Below, piece by piece: positions 51,017 through 59,983 of a DNA stretch of 64,000 nucleotides. The stretch is taken from assembly GCF_900104605.1 (NCBI RefSeq), contig NZ_LT629960.1, positions 2,123,561 through 2,187,560 on the forward strand, read 5' to 3'. How positions within the stretch are numbered: the first letter of the stretch is position 1; each line of letters opens with the position of its first letter. This stretch comes from Tidjanibacter massiliensis. GTDB taxonomy: Bacteria > Bacteroidota > Bacteroidia > Bacteroidales > Rikenellaceae. The notes beneath the pieces were generated by a model that was not told the origin of the DNA, searched no databases, and saw only the letters and a list, made by a program, of their open reading frames with translations. The position numbers and the translations under genes are program-made.

Positions 51017-53851
51017 ATGAGATTGTACACACCGAGAATTCTGTCGTTTTTTCTTGCGCTGTGCCCCTTCCTTGCGGCGGAGGCGGCGCAGCCGCTTTAC
51101 TCCGTGTCGGGAAGGGTGACCGATGCCGCCACGGGCGAACCGGTGACAGGCGCCGTAGTCATGGTCAAGGATACCTACAAGGGAACCGAAACCGATATGG
51201 AGGGCCGTTGGCGCCTCGACAACCTTGCCGCGGGGGATTATACGTTCGCCGTCAGTTTCATCTCCTACAAGAGCATCGAGGTGTCGTGCAGGGTGGCCGC
51301 CGATGTGGAGGGGGTGGATGTCTGCCTCGAAAGCGATTCGGAAGAGGTCGAAGAGGTGGTCGTGAAGGCCCGTATGCGGAGCGACACCGAGATAGCCATG
51401 CTCGGAACGATAAAGGCCGTTCCGCAGGTCACGAGCGGTGTTTCGGCGGCCCAGATATCGAAAAGCCCCGACCGGAACGCTTCGGAAGTCGTCCGTCGCG
51501 TCCCCGGCATCACCATCATAGACGACCGTTTCATCATCGTGCGCGGCCTGTCGCAGCGCTACAACAACGCATGGATAAACGGACTGGCCGTCCCGAGTAC
51601 CGAGACAGACAGCCGTGCCTTCTCCTTCGACATGATTCCCAGCAGTCAGATTGACAACCTGCTGGTCTATAAATCCCCCTCGCCGGAGATACCGGGCGAC
51701 TTCTCCGGCGGTTTTGTCAAGATAGTGACCAAAGGTATCCCCGAAGAAAACAGCATCGAAGTCGGTTATTCGACCGGGTTCAATGTCAGGACGCAATTCA
51801 GGCAGTTCCGCATGAACCCCGGAAGCTATACGGATTTCCTCGGTTTCGACCTCGGCAAGAGGCCGCTCGGCCGCTCGTTTCCGGCGCACATGGACCTCGT
51901 CACTTCGCCCGACGAGATAACGAGGCTGACGAGAGAAGGGTTCAACAACGACTGGCGCATCCGGAGTTTTATCCCCATGCCCGACCAGCGGCTCTCCTTC
52001 TCGATGGCCCGCCGCTGGGATACGAAGCGCGGCCGTACCGTGGGCAACATCACCGCCGTCACATACAGCAATACGTTTAAAGGAGTCGAAGGTATCAAGA
52101 ACGCCCGGTACGGCATCTACTCCGCGGCCGCCGACACGCCCATCTATCTCGACGATTATTATGACAACCAATATTCGAACGATGTCCGGCTCGGAGCGAT
52201 GCACAACTGGGCGTTCATCCTCGACGCCTCTAACCGTATCGAGTTCAAGAACCTGCTCAATATATTGGGGCGTAACCGTCTGACCGAACGCCGGGGCATC
52301 AAGGACATGAGCAGCATGTACTATCTCGAACAGACCGAGATGCAGTACTCTTCGCGCCTGACCTATACGGGGCAGTTCTCCGGCACGCACCACCTGGCCG
52401 GTACCGATGCGACGGTGACGTGGGATGCCGGTTACTCCTATGCCGACCGGAACGAACCCGACCGCCGCATCGTCTCCAATATGGCCGGTATCGGAAGTAC
52501 GGATGACCTGGCGGATGTGGTGACGGGCAACGACAACATCAAACGCTACTTCCAGACCCTCGGCGACCACATCGCTTCGGCTTCCGGCAACTATGTGCAG
52601 CAGTTGGCCTGGGGGGGTATCCGACCCACGTTGAAGGCCGGCATCTACGGCGAGTACCGTTACCGCAGCTACGACCAGCGCGAGTTCATCTACCGTTACG
52701 ACAACCTTTCCGCCGAAGAGCGGCAATATTATCTCAAGCTGCCTTTCCAGGAGATGCTGTCGCCCGAATGGCTGGGAGCGGACAAGGTCTATATCGACGA
52801 GATAACCCGCAAGACCAATGCCTACACCGCCGACATCTATTACGGAGCGGCTTATGCGGCGCTCGACATTCCGCTCGGAAAATTCGATATCTATGCCGGG
52901 GCACGTCTCGAAAGCTACACCACGAAGCTGACGCGAGACCGTTCGGATGCACCCGAACTTATCCTGATGACCACCAAGACGCACCACGACCTCAATCTGC
53001 TGCCTTCGGTCAATGTCACTTACCGGATAGACGACCGGCATCAGTTGCGGGCGGCTTACGGGCGTTCGCTCAACCGTCCGGAGCTGCGTGAGCTTTCCCC
53101 TACGGTCTATTACGATTTCGACCTCTTCAGCGAGATAGCCGGTAACGAGAACCTCAGGACGGCCGTCATCGACAACGTGGACCTGCGTTATGAATTCTAT
53201 CCCGCACCGGGCGAGACGGTGAGCCTCGGTGCCTTCTACAAACACTTCCGCAATCCGATAGAGTGGACCTATATCGACATGGGCGGTTCGCTCCGCTATA
53301 TGTATGAGAATGCCGACCGGGCCCAAAGCTGGGGTGTGGAGCTCGATGTGAGGAAAAACCTCGGCTTTATCGGTATGCCGAACCTTTCGCTGGTGCTCAA
53401 TGCGGCGTGGATATACAGCAACGTGACCTTTGTGCCCGGCGAGGTGGTGTCCGAACCCGACCGGCCCATGCAGGGACAGTCGCCCTACGTGATAAACGCG
53501 GGACTCTATTACAGTTCCGAACGACTCGGACTCGACGTGGCGCTGCTCTACAACCGAATTGGCAAGCGGATAGTGGGGCTGGGCAAGTCCAACAGCGTCA
53601 ATCCCGACCCCAATACGCTGATTCCCGATTCGTACGAAATGCCGCGCAACGTGCTCGATTTCTCCGTATCGAAAAGGATAGGGCGACGGGTGACGCTGAG
53701 CTGTTCGGTGAAGGACCTTCTCTCGGAGGACGTGGTGTACAAGCAGTTCCCGAAGTTCGAGAAGGACGGACAGATGTACCGGCGGGAACAGGTCACCCGG
53801 CGCTACAATCCCGGTCAGAGCGTATCGCTGACTGTCTCGGTAAAGCTGTGA
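51017..53851 (+). CDS. TonB-dependent outer membrane receptor
   Basis: The 944-residue product has a signal peptide (1-24, ending EAAQ). A carboxypeptidase-regulatory-like domain follows at about 28-112 (SVSGRVTDAATGEPVTGAVVMVKDTYKGTETDMEG), then a plug domain (about 130-230; RVPGITIIDDRFIIVRGLSQRYNNAWINGL), and a large beta barrel to the end, where the strand VSLTVSVKL is the expected terminal signal. It uses the proton gradient via TonB-ExbBD to import a ligand across the outer membrane. No SusD follows; instead a beta-helix lipoprotein starts 59 bases downstream. The ligand may be a metal complex or another non-glycan solute, but that is inference. Confidence 0.92.
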   Translation: MRLYTPRILSFFLALCPFLAAEAAQPLYSVSGRVTDAATGEPVTGAVVMVKDTYKGTETDMEGRWRLDNLAAGDYTFAVSFISYKSIEVSCRVAADVEGVDVCLESDSEEVEEVVVKARMRSDTEIAMLGTIKAVPQVTSGVSAAQISKSPDRNASEVVRRVPGITIIDDRFIIVRGLSQRYNNAWINGLAVPSTETDSRAFSFDMIPSSQIDNLLVYKSPSPEIPGDFSGGFVKIVTKGIPEENSIEVGYSTGFNVRTQFRQFRMNPGSYTDFLGFDLGKRPLGRSFPAHMDLVTSPDEITRLTREGFNNDWRIRSFIPMPDQRLSFSMARRWDTKRGRTVGNITAVTYSNTFKGVEGIKNARYGIYSAAADTPIYLDDYYDNQYSNDVRLGAMHNWAFILDASNRIEFKNLLNILGRNRLTERRGIKDMSSMYYLEQTEMQYSSRLTYTGQFSGTHHLAGTDATVTWDAGYSYADRNEPDRRIVSNMAGIGSTDDLADVVTGNDNIKRYFQTLGDHIASASGNYVQQLAWGGIRPTLKAGIYGEYRYRSYDQREFIYRYDNLSAEERQYYLKLPFQEMLSPEWLGADKVYIDEITRKTNAYTADIYYGAAYAALDIPLGKFDIYAGARLESYTTKLTRDRSDAPELILMTTKTHHDLNLLPSVNVTYRIDDRHQLRAAYGRSLNRPELRELSPTVYYDFDLFSEIAGNENLRTAVIDNVDLRYEFYPAPGETVSLGAFYKHFRNPIEWTYIDMGGSLRYMYENADRAQSWGVELDVRKNLGFIGMPNLSLVLNAAWIYSNVTFVPGEVVSEPDRPMQGQSPYVINAGLYYSSERLGLDVALLYNRIGKRIVGLGKSNSVNPDPNTLIPDSYEMPRNVLDFSVSKRIGRRVTLSCSVKDLLSEDVVYKQFPKFEKDGQMYRREQVTRRYNPGQSVSLTVSVKL

Positions 53852-53910
53852 ACGATATTCGACAGGACAGACAATAGAGAAAACACCAATTTTTAATCGA
53901 ACAGAAAAAG

Positions 53911-55365
53911 ATGAAAAAGAACATCAAGATGGCCGCCGTGGCATGTATGCTCCTCTCGGCCTTTGTTACCGTAAGTTGCGACAAGAATACGGACAACGGC
54001 GGCGAGAATCCTCCGCAGGGCGAAACGTTCGAACTGGGCGACGGTTCGAAGGATAATTTCGAAATCGCTTCCGACATGACGCTGACCTATCCGAACGTCT
54101 ATACGCTCAAAGGGTTCGTTTATGTGCCCGACGGTGTGACGCTGACCATCGAGCCCGGTGTGGTGATAAAGGGCGACAAGGCTACGCAGGGTACGCTCAT
54201 TATCGAACGGGGCGGCAAAATCATGGCACAGGGTACGCCGGAACGCCCGATTGTCTTCACTTCTGCCCAGGCTCCCGGCAGCCGCAAGCCCGGTGACTGG
54301 GGCGGTATCATCCTGCTCGGCAAGGCGCCCAACAACCTCGGCGAACAGACCATCGAGGGCGGTGTGCGTTCCAAACACGGCGGTAACGACCCGGCGGACA
54401 ATTCCGGCGTGCTGAGCTATGTACGTGTGGAATTCCCCGGCATCGAATACTCTACGGACAATGAAATCAACGGAATTACCTTCGGTTCGGTCGGGAGCGG
54501 TACCAAAATCGACCACCTGCAGGTATCCTACTCGGGGGACGACTCCTATGAGTGGTTCGGCGGTACGGCGAATGCGAAATATCTCGTCGCCTATTCGGGT
54601 TGGGACGATGATTTCGATACCGACAACGGCTTCAGCGGCAAGGTACAGTTCGCCATGGGCGTGCGCAATCCGAGGATAGGGGACAAGTCGGCCTCCAACG
54701 GTTTCGAATCGGACAACAACGGCGACGGTGCGGCTACCGAACCCTACACCTCATGCGTGTTCGCCAACGTCAGCCTTTTCGGGCCGGTGTCCAATCCCGC
54801 ATCCTATACCGAACAGGCCGGCGCCGAGGGTAGCCCGGTCGATGCGAGATTCCAGGCCGCGCTTCATCTGCGCCGCAATACCCAGCTCAGTATCTATAAC
54901 TCCCTCATAGCGGCTTTCCCGGTAGGGCTGATTATCGAGAACGACAAAGGGTCTACCACACAGGATTGGGCTGAGCAGGGCAAACTCAACGTAACCAACT
55001 GCGTGATGGCCGGCATGGTGAAGAATTACCAGGATGCACAGTATTGGAAGGATGGTTCCCAGTTCGACGATGAGGATGCGGGTAGTTTCGCCGACGGTTA
55101 TTTCAACCGTGCGGAGGGTGGAAACAGGGTGTTCGCAGCCCTCTCCGACCTCGGCCTCAGCGGCAATCCGCTCAGCCTTTCCGCTCCGGTGGTCTTCCCC
55201 GGCAGCGACAGTCCGCTTGCTTCGGGTGCTGCATGGACGGAGGAGAAGGTGGCTTCGGGCTTCGATAAAGTGGACTATATCGGTGCTTTCGGTCCGAATG
55301 AGACCGCTGCCGCCAACTGGACGAACGGCTGGTGCAATTTCGACCCCCAGAATACGGTTTACTAA
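53911..55365 (+). CDS. TonB-receptor-associated beta-helix lipoprotein
   Basis: The product has 484 residues, with lipobox TVSC (Cys23) followed by DKNTDNGGENP. The mature protein shows the serial turns of a right-handed beta-helix: VYVPDGVTLTIEPGVVIKG, GTLIIERGGKIMAQGTPERPIVFTS, WGGIILLGKAPNN and LSYVRVEFPG. These are followed by acidic, possibly calcium-binding stretches (WDDDFDTDNGFSG, SDNNGDGAA). Homologues are sometimes mislabelled as multidrug transporters, but there are no membrane helices. It probably acts at the cell surface with the receptor encoded just upstream. Function unproven. Confidence 0.8.
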   Translation: MKKNIKMAAVACMLLSAFVTVSCDKNTDNGGENPPQGETFELGDGSKDNFEIASDMTLTYPNVYTLKGFVYVPDGVTLTIEPGVVIKGDKATQGTLIIERGGKIMAQGTPERPIVFTSAQAPGSRKPGDWGGIILLGKAPNNLGEQTIEGGVRSKHGGNDPADNSGVLSYVRVEFPGIEYSTDNEINGITFGSVGSGTKIDHLQVSYSGDDSYEWFGGTANAKYLVAYSGWDDDFDTDNGFSGKVQFAMGVRNPRIGDKSASNGFESDNNGDGAATEPYTSCVFANVSLFGPVSNPASYTEQAGAEGSPVDARFQAALHLRRNTQLSIYNSLIAAFPVGLIIENDKGSTTQDWAEQGKLNVTNCVMAGMVKNYQDAQYWKDGSQFDDEDAGSFADGYFNRAEGGNRVFAALSDLGLSGNPLSLSAPVVFPGSDSPLASGAAWTEEKVASGFDKVDYIGAFGPNETAAANWTNGWCNFDPQNTVY

Positions 55366-55394
55366 ACGTCGGCAGGTTGGTCAATTTGTCGGTG

Positions 55395-55426
55395 GGCGGG
55401 CTGCTGCGGCGGTCCGCCCTTTTCCC
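55395..55426 (+). terminator. Probable terminator after the beta-helix lipoprotein gene
   Basis: GGGCGG pairs with CCGCCC across a GC-rich loop (55395-55421), followed by TTTT, about 30 bases after the stop. Confidence 0.55.
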
Positions 55427-55490
55427 GTTCCGCGGCGGAGCTTCCGATGTGCCGGCAATGCGTGCGGGGATTGCGTTCCGTGCAGGAATA

Positions 55491-56129
55491 TTACAGCCCG
55501 AGGTCTTCGTCAATCAAGACCACCGTAATCCTCCCTTTCGGATGGCATTTGTGCAGAATGAGCCGTTCGTTGCATATCCGTCGGGGCGATGCACAATCCA
55601 TGCACCGGCCCGTTTTCACGCACGGCGTGTCGAAATCCTCATGACGGGCCGCATTGCGCGGGGCGGCCGTTTCGCGGATACGCCTGAAGGCGGCATCGCC
55701 GTCCTCCACGATTTTGTTCCGACCGACGGTCAGGATGACGTGCCGCGGTCCGAAGGCTATCGGAGCGATGCGGTTGCCTATCATGTCCAGCCAATGCAGC
55801 TCCCCGTCGAGGGTGACGGCATTCGCGCCGGTCAGGAACAGGTCGCATAACAGCGCCTGCCGGCGTCTTTCTATCAGTTCCCTGAAAGGAACGCCCTGTT
55901 CGAAAGTGTCGATGAACGGATAGGTGCGCTGCGTCCGCAGCCACTCCACCGTCCCCGTCGCGTAGAGCGTCATCGAGTCGCCGAAGGAGATACTCGCCGG
56001 CGCGAGTTCGGCGATGCGGCTGCGGATGTATTCGCCGGCCTCGTGTGCGTCGGCTGCTGTCGCCACCTCAAAACCGTTGCGCCTCAGCCTGTCGGCACAT
56101 CTCTCCGTTGTCTTTGCCTGTTCCATCAT
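55491..56129 (-). CDS. LUD-domain protein (LutC/YkgG-like)
   Basis: The 212-residue product belongs to the LUD (DUF162) superfamily: a helical N-terminus, ASISFGDSMTL (residues 45-56), DLFLTGANAVTLDGELHWLDMIGNRIAPIAFGP in the middle (the hallmark GaNAiTedGxLv-type turn), and IVEDGDAAFRRIRETAAPRNA. A cysteine-rich C-terminus (CVKTGRCMDCASPRRICNERLILHKCHPKGRI) is unlike classical LutC and may bind a metal. The family supports lactate utilisation in some bacteria; many members have no known role. It has no lut neighbours here. Two adjacent ATGs begin the gene. Confidence 0.82.
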   Translation of the reverse strand: MMEQAKTTERCADRLRRNGFEVATAADAHEAGEYIRSRIAELAPASISFGDSMTLYATGTVEWLRTQRTYPFIDTFEQGVPFRELIERRRQALLCDLFLTGANAVTLDGELHWLDMIGNRIAPIAFGPRHVILTVGRNKIVEDGDAAFRRIRETAAPRNAARHEDFDTPCVKTGRCMDCASPRRICNERLILHKCHPKGRITVVLIDEDLGL

Positions 56130-56175
56130 GTGTCTCCATTATGGGCGGTTCCGGCAGATGTTTTCCGGAGACCGT

Positions 56176-56262
56176 AAAAAAAGTCTCCACGGAGTACGCG
56201 GAGACATAGGTATTAAAACCTGCGGCCCATGGCCTTATTGTGGTAAGATGTAGAAGTTCTTA
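56176..56262 (-). ncRNA. Predicted tracrRNA of the type II-C CRISPR system
   Basis: The plus strand at 56238-56255 matches bases 2-19 of the CRISPR repeat with only two central mismatches. A leftward RNA would therefore carry an anti-repeat pairing 9 and 7 bases with the crRNA around a 2-base internal bulge, as type II systems require. Downstream on the minus strand follow two small hairpins (GGCC-ATG-GGCC; AGGT/ACCT) and a stem GTCTCC/GGAGAC (56183-56205) ending in seven T residues, a clear terminator. A minus-strand TATATTTG at 56268-56275 with TTG near 56299 serves as promoter. The length would be about 86 bases. The exact 5' end is estimated. Confidence 0.85.
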
Positions 56263-56267
56263 CATTG

Positions 56268-56299
56268 CAAATATAGGAAAAATAAGTGCACAAATCCAA
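56268..56299 (-). promoter_or_regulatory. Promoter for the predicted tracrRNA
   Basis: On the minus strand, TTG at 56299-56297, a 21-base spacer, and TATATTTG at 56275-56268. It is divergent from cas9. Confidence 0.7.
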
Positions 56300-56309
56300 A
56301 AATTTTCCT

Positions 56310-56317
56310 TATTTTTA
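56310..56317 (+). promoter_or_regulatory. Possible -7 box for cas9
   Basis: TATTTTTA (one mismatch to TAnnTTTG), 17 bases before the cas9 ATG. Confidence 0.4.
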
Positions 56318-56334
56318 CGAAAAACCGCCAATTT

Positions 56335-59300
56335 ATGGAGAAAAGATTGGGTATAGATGTAGGAACCAATTCCCTCGGATGGGCTATCGTGGAGGTGGAC
56401 GACGAAGGATGTACGCTGCTCGACCGAGGGGTGGATATCTTTCAGGAGGGGGTAGCACGTGAGAAGAATCAGGAGAAACCGGCCGTGCAGGACAGGACCG
56501 ATGCCCGTGCCCTACGGCGGCACTATTTCCGTCGCCGTTTGCGCAAGATAGCCCTGTTGCGGGTGTTGGTACGGCACGACCTGTGTCCCGCATTGTCGGA
56601 GGAGCAGTTGAACGCCTGGCAGGGGAAGGGGATTTATCCGTTGGACGATGCGTTCATCCGTTGGCAGCGTACCGACGACAATGCGGACAGGAACCCGTAC
56701 CGCGACCGCTTCCGGTGTCTGACCGAAGAACTCGATTTGGCCTGCCGCGAAGAACGTTACGTGCTGGGCAGGGCGCTGTATCATCTGTGTCAGCGCCGCG
56801 GATTTCTGAGCAATCGCAAGGATGCGGGAAACGAGGCCGAGGAGGGTAAGGTGAAGCAGGAGATTAAAACCCTCTCTGCCGACATGGCCGCTGCGGGGTG
56901 CGAATATCTGGGCGAATATTTCTACCGGCTTTACCAGCGGAAAGAGAAGATTCGCAAACACTATACAGCCCGGAACGAGCACTATCTGGCCGAGTTTCGT
57001 GCCATTTGCCGGAAACAGCGGCTTGATGAGGAGTTGCGACAGGCATTGGAAAAAGCCATTTTCTATCAGAGGCCCCTCAAGTCGCAAAAGGGCTTGGTAG
57101 GCAAGTGTACTTTCGAAAAGGACAAGAGCCGCTGTCCGGTGTCCCATCCGCGCTTCGAGGAGTTCCGGATGCTCCAGTTCATCAACAACGTTCGGGTTAC
57201 GGGTCCCGGCGATGCGGAGCCGCGGCCCCTTTCGCCGGAGGAGGTGGAGATTGTCCGTCCGCTGTTCCTGCGCAAGAGCAAACCGCATTTCGATTTCGAA
57301 GACATTGCCAAAAAGATAGCGGGCAAAGGGAACTATGCCTGCCGGGGCGAGTTGCTGCAGGCGCCGTACCGCTTCAATTGTGCCGGCAAATCGACGGTGA
57401 CGGGGTCTCCCGTATCGGCCCTTTTCGCTTCGGTTTTCGGAGATGATTGGCAGCGTGAGATTTGCAGCCTGTATACGCTCGGTGCCGGGAAAAACGAGGA
57501 GCAGATACTCAACGACGTATGGCATGTCCTCTTCGCCTTTGAGGACGAGGAGCGGTTGCAGGCCTGGTTGCAGGAGAAACTGCAGCTTTCGGCCGACGAT
57601 GCGAAAACCCTGGCGGCCTTCCGTCTGCCGCAGGGGTATGCGTCGCTGAGCCTGAACGTTATCAACAAGATACTTCCCTACCTGCGGCGCGGATACCGCT
57701 ACGACGAGGCGGTATTCTTTGCCAACCTCGGAAAGGTGCTTCCGGCGGAGGTGTATGCCGACCCGGCCAGGCGCCGCGAAGTGGAGCAAGGGATTTCCGC
57801 CCAGATGGATGATTTGGGCGACGGAGAGAAAACACGGAAGGAGGAACGTATTCGCGATTATCTGCGGCGTTATTGGGGCGTAGAGGAGAAGCGGCTGGAG
57901 CGCCTTTACCATCCTTCGATGATTGAGGCGTATCCGTCGGCGTCTCCCAACGGACAGGGTCTCCTGCAGCTGGGTTCGCCGCGCATCCCGGCTGTCCGGA
58001 ATCCGATGGCCATGCGAGCTCTGTTCCGCCTCCGCGTACTGCTGAACGAACTCCTGCGCGAAGGAAAGATTGACCGTGGCACGAAAATCAATATCGAGCT
58101 CGCCCGCGAGCTGAACGACGCCAACAAACGGAAGGCCATCGAACGTTACCAGCGGGAGCGGGAGGCTGAGAACCGCAAATATGCCGAAGAGATTCGCCAA
58201 CAGTATGTCGAAGCGACGGGACATTCCATAGAGCCCTCCGAAGAGGATATTCTCAAATACCGTCTGTGGGTGGAGCAGGGGCATTGTTCCCTTTATACGG
58301 GGAAGACAATCGGGATTTCCGAGTTTCTCGGCGACGGCCGGCGGTACGACATCGAGCATACCGTCCCCCGTTCGCGTGGGGGAGAGGATGCGCAGTACAA
58401 CAAGACGCTGTGCGAAGAGGAATTCAACCGGGATATAAAACGCGACAAACTGCCGTCGGAGCTGGCCAACCATACCGCGATATTGGCCTGTGTCGAGTCG
58501 TGCGGATGGTTCGAGCGCATCGAGGGGTTGGAGCATCGGGTCTGGGGGGCGGACCGTCGCGCAAAGAGTGCGACGACCAAATCGGCGAAGGATTTCGCCA
58601 TTCAGGACCGGCACTACTGGAGGATGCACCTCGATTACTGGCGCAGGAAGTGCGAGGCCTTTACCATGACGGAGGTGCCCGAAGGATTCAGCAATCGGCA
58701 GGGTGTGGATGTTGGCATCATCGGCCGGTATGCGCGGCTCTATCTGCAGACAGTCTTCGACCGGGTTTATACGGTCAAGGGTGCTACGACGGCTGCGTTC
58801 CGCAGGATGTGGGGGCTGCAGGAGGAGTATGCGGCGAAAGAGCGCGTGAATCATGTCCACCACTGTATAGATGCCATTACCATCGCCTGCATCGGAAGCC
58901 GGGAGTACGCCTTGTGGGCGCAGTACGTTCGGCAGGATGAACTCTATCGGTGGGGGGAAGCGGATAAACCCCGTTGCGGCAAGCCGTGGCCGACCTTCAC
59001 CGAGGATGTCCGGGCGACGGCCGATGAGCTGCTCATTTCGCATCACACACCCGACAACATGCCCAAGCAGAGTCGGAAACGGCTGCGTGTGCGGGGAAAG
59101 GTGCAGCGGAACGACAGGGGAGAGGTCAAATACATGCAGGGCGATACTGCCCGGGGTGCTCTCCATCAACAGACATTTTATGGAGCCATCGAACGAGACG
59201 GCGAGATTCGGTATGTCGTGCGCAAGTCGCTCGACCAACTGCTGCCTGCGGATGTGGAAAAAATCGTGGATGAGGCGGTCAGACAGAAAGTCAGGGAGGC

Positions 59301-59976
59301 GGTCGAGGCATACGGTTTCAAAGAGGCGACAGACCCGACGAAACACACCGTCTGGATGAACGAGGAAAAACAGATACCGATTCGGAAGGTGCGGATATTG
59401 ACCGGTGTGAAAAATCCGATTCTCCTGAAGCCTCATCGCGATGTATCCGTTAAGGAGTATAAGCGATATTACCATGTCGTCAACGACGGGAATTACTGCA
59501 TGGCGATTTACGAAGGCAGAGACAGGCAGGGCAGGTTGAAACGGACGTTTGAAATCGTCAATAAACTGGAGGCGGCCCGTTATTTCAAACGGAGTGCGGA
59601 CCGGGAATCCCGGCCCGATTTGGTACCGCTGTCGGATGTCAACGGTTATTCGCTTAAGTATCTCTTGAAAACGGGGACGATGGTGTTGTTTTATGAAAAT
59701 TCCCCGGACGAGTTGTATGAATGTTCGGTCGGAGAGTTGGCTAAAAGGTTGTACAAGGTTGTGGGAATGGCGCAGGATGGTCGTGTCCAGTTTCTGTTTC
59801 ATCAGGAGGCACGGGACCAGAAAGCCGTTACGGCGGAGTGTGGAATGGGAATTTCGGTTTTCGATGCACGCCATCCTGCTCCGAAGTTGAGGATAAGAGT
59901 TTCCAATTTTAAAATGTTCGTCGAAGGCTATGACTTCGAACTGACGGTTACGGGGGAAGTAAAATTCAAACGGTAA
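56335..59976 (+). CDS. cas9: CRISPR-associated endonuclease Cas9, type II-C
   Basis: The 1213-residue effector nuclease is guided by crRNA:tracrRNA. RuvC-I begins at residue 5 (LGIDVGTNSLGWAI, Asp8), followed by an arginine-rich bridge helix (about 58-75, RALRRHYFRRRLRKIALLR). RuvC-II is INIELARELND with Glu588. The HNH domain has DIEHTVPRSRGGEDAQYNK, with catalytic His675 and Asn689. RuvC-III is HHCIDAITIACIG with His843 and Asp846. All expected catalytic residues are present, so it should cut both strands. The C-terminal 250 residues form the PAM-interacting region; the PAM cannot be predicted. The moderate size and the cas9-cas1-cas2 order without csn2 or cas4 define type II-C. cas1 starts 8 bases after the stop. 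Confidence 0.97.
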   Translation: MEKRLGIDVGTNSLGWAIVEVDDEGCTLLDRGVDIFQEGVAREKNQEKPAVQDRTDARALRRHYFRRRLRKIALLRVLVRHDLCPALSEEQLNAWQGKGIYPLDDAFIRWQRTDDNADRNPYRDRFRCLTEELDLACREERYVLGRALYHLCQRRGFLSNRKDAGNEAEEGKVKQEIKTLSADMAAAGCEYLGEYFYRLYQRKEKIRKHYTARNEHYLAEFRAICRKQRLDEELRQALEKAIFYQRPLKSQKGLVGKCTFEKDKSRCPVSHPRFEEFRMLQFINNVRVTGPGDAEPRPLSPEEVEIVRPLFLRKSKPHFDFEDIAKKIAGKGNYACRGELLQAPYRFNCAGKSTVTGSPVSALFASVFGDDWQREICSLYTLGAGKNEEQILNDVWHVLFAFEDEERLQAWLQEKLQLSADDAKTLAAFRLPQGYASLSLNVINKILPYLRRGYRYDEAVFFANLGKVLPAEVYADPARRREVEQGISAQMDDLGDGEKTRKEERIRDYLRRYWGVEEKRLERLYHPSMIEAYPSASPNGQGLLQLGSPRIPAVRNPMAMRALFRLRVLLNELLREGKIDRGTKINIELARELNDANKRKAIERYQREREAENRKYAEEIRQQYVEATGHSIEPSEEDILKYRLWVEQGHCSLYTGKTIGISEFLGDGRRYDIEHTVPRSRGGEDAQYNKTLCEEEFNRDIKRDKLPSELANHTAILACVESCGWFERIEGLEHRVWGADRRAKSATTKSAKDFAIQDRHYWRMHLDYWRRKCEAFTMTEVPEGFSNRQGVDVGIIGRYARLYLQTVFDRVYTVKGATTAAFRRMWGLQEEYAAKERVNHVHHCIDAITIACIGSREYALWAQYVRQDELYRWGEADKPRCGKPWPTFTEDVRATADELLISHHTPDNMPKQSRKRLRVRGKVQRNDRGEVKYMQGDTARGALHQQTFYGAIERDGEIRYVVRKSLDQLLPADVEKIVDEAVRQKVREAVEAYGFKEATDPTKHTVWMNEEKQIPIRKVRILTGVKNPILLKPHRDVSVKEYKRYYHVVNDGNYCMAIYEGRDRQGRLKRTFEIVNKLEAARYFKRSADRESRPDLVPLSDVNGYSLKYLLKTGTMVLFYENSPDELYECSVGELAKRLYKVVGMAQDGRVQFLFHQEARDQKAVTAECGMGISVFDARHPAPKLRIRVSNFKMFVEGYDFELTVTGEVKFKR

Positions 59977-59983
59977 TTGCTTC

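Noticed and set aside
56238-56255. Stray CRISPR repeat upstream of cas9
   Set aside because: It matches only half the repeat, has no spacer partner, and is better explained as the anti-repeat of a leftward tracrRNA.
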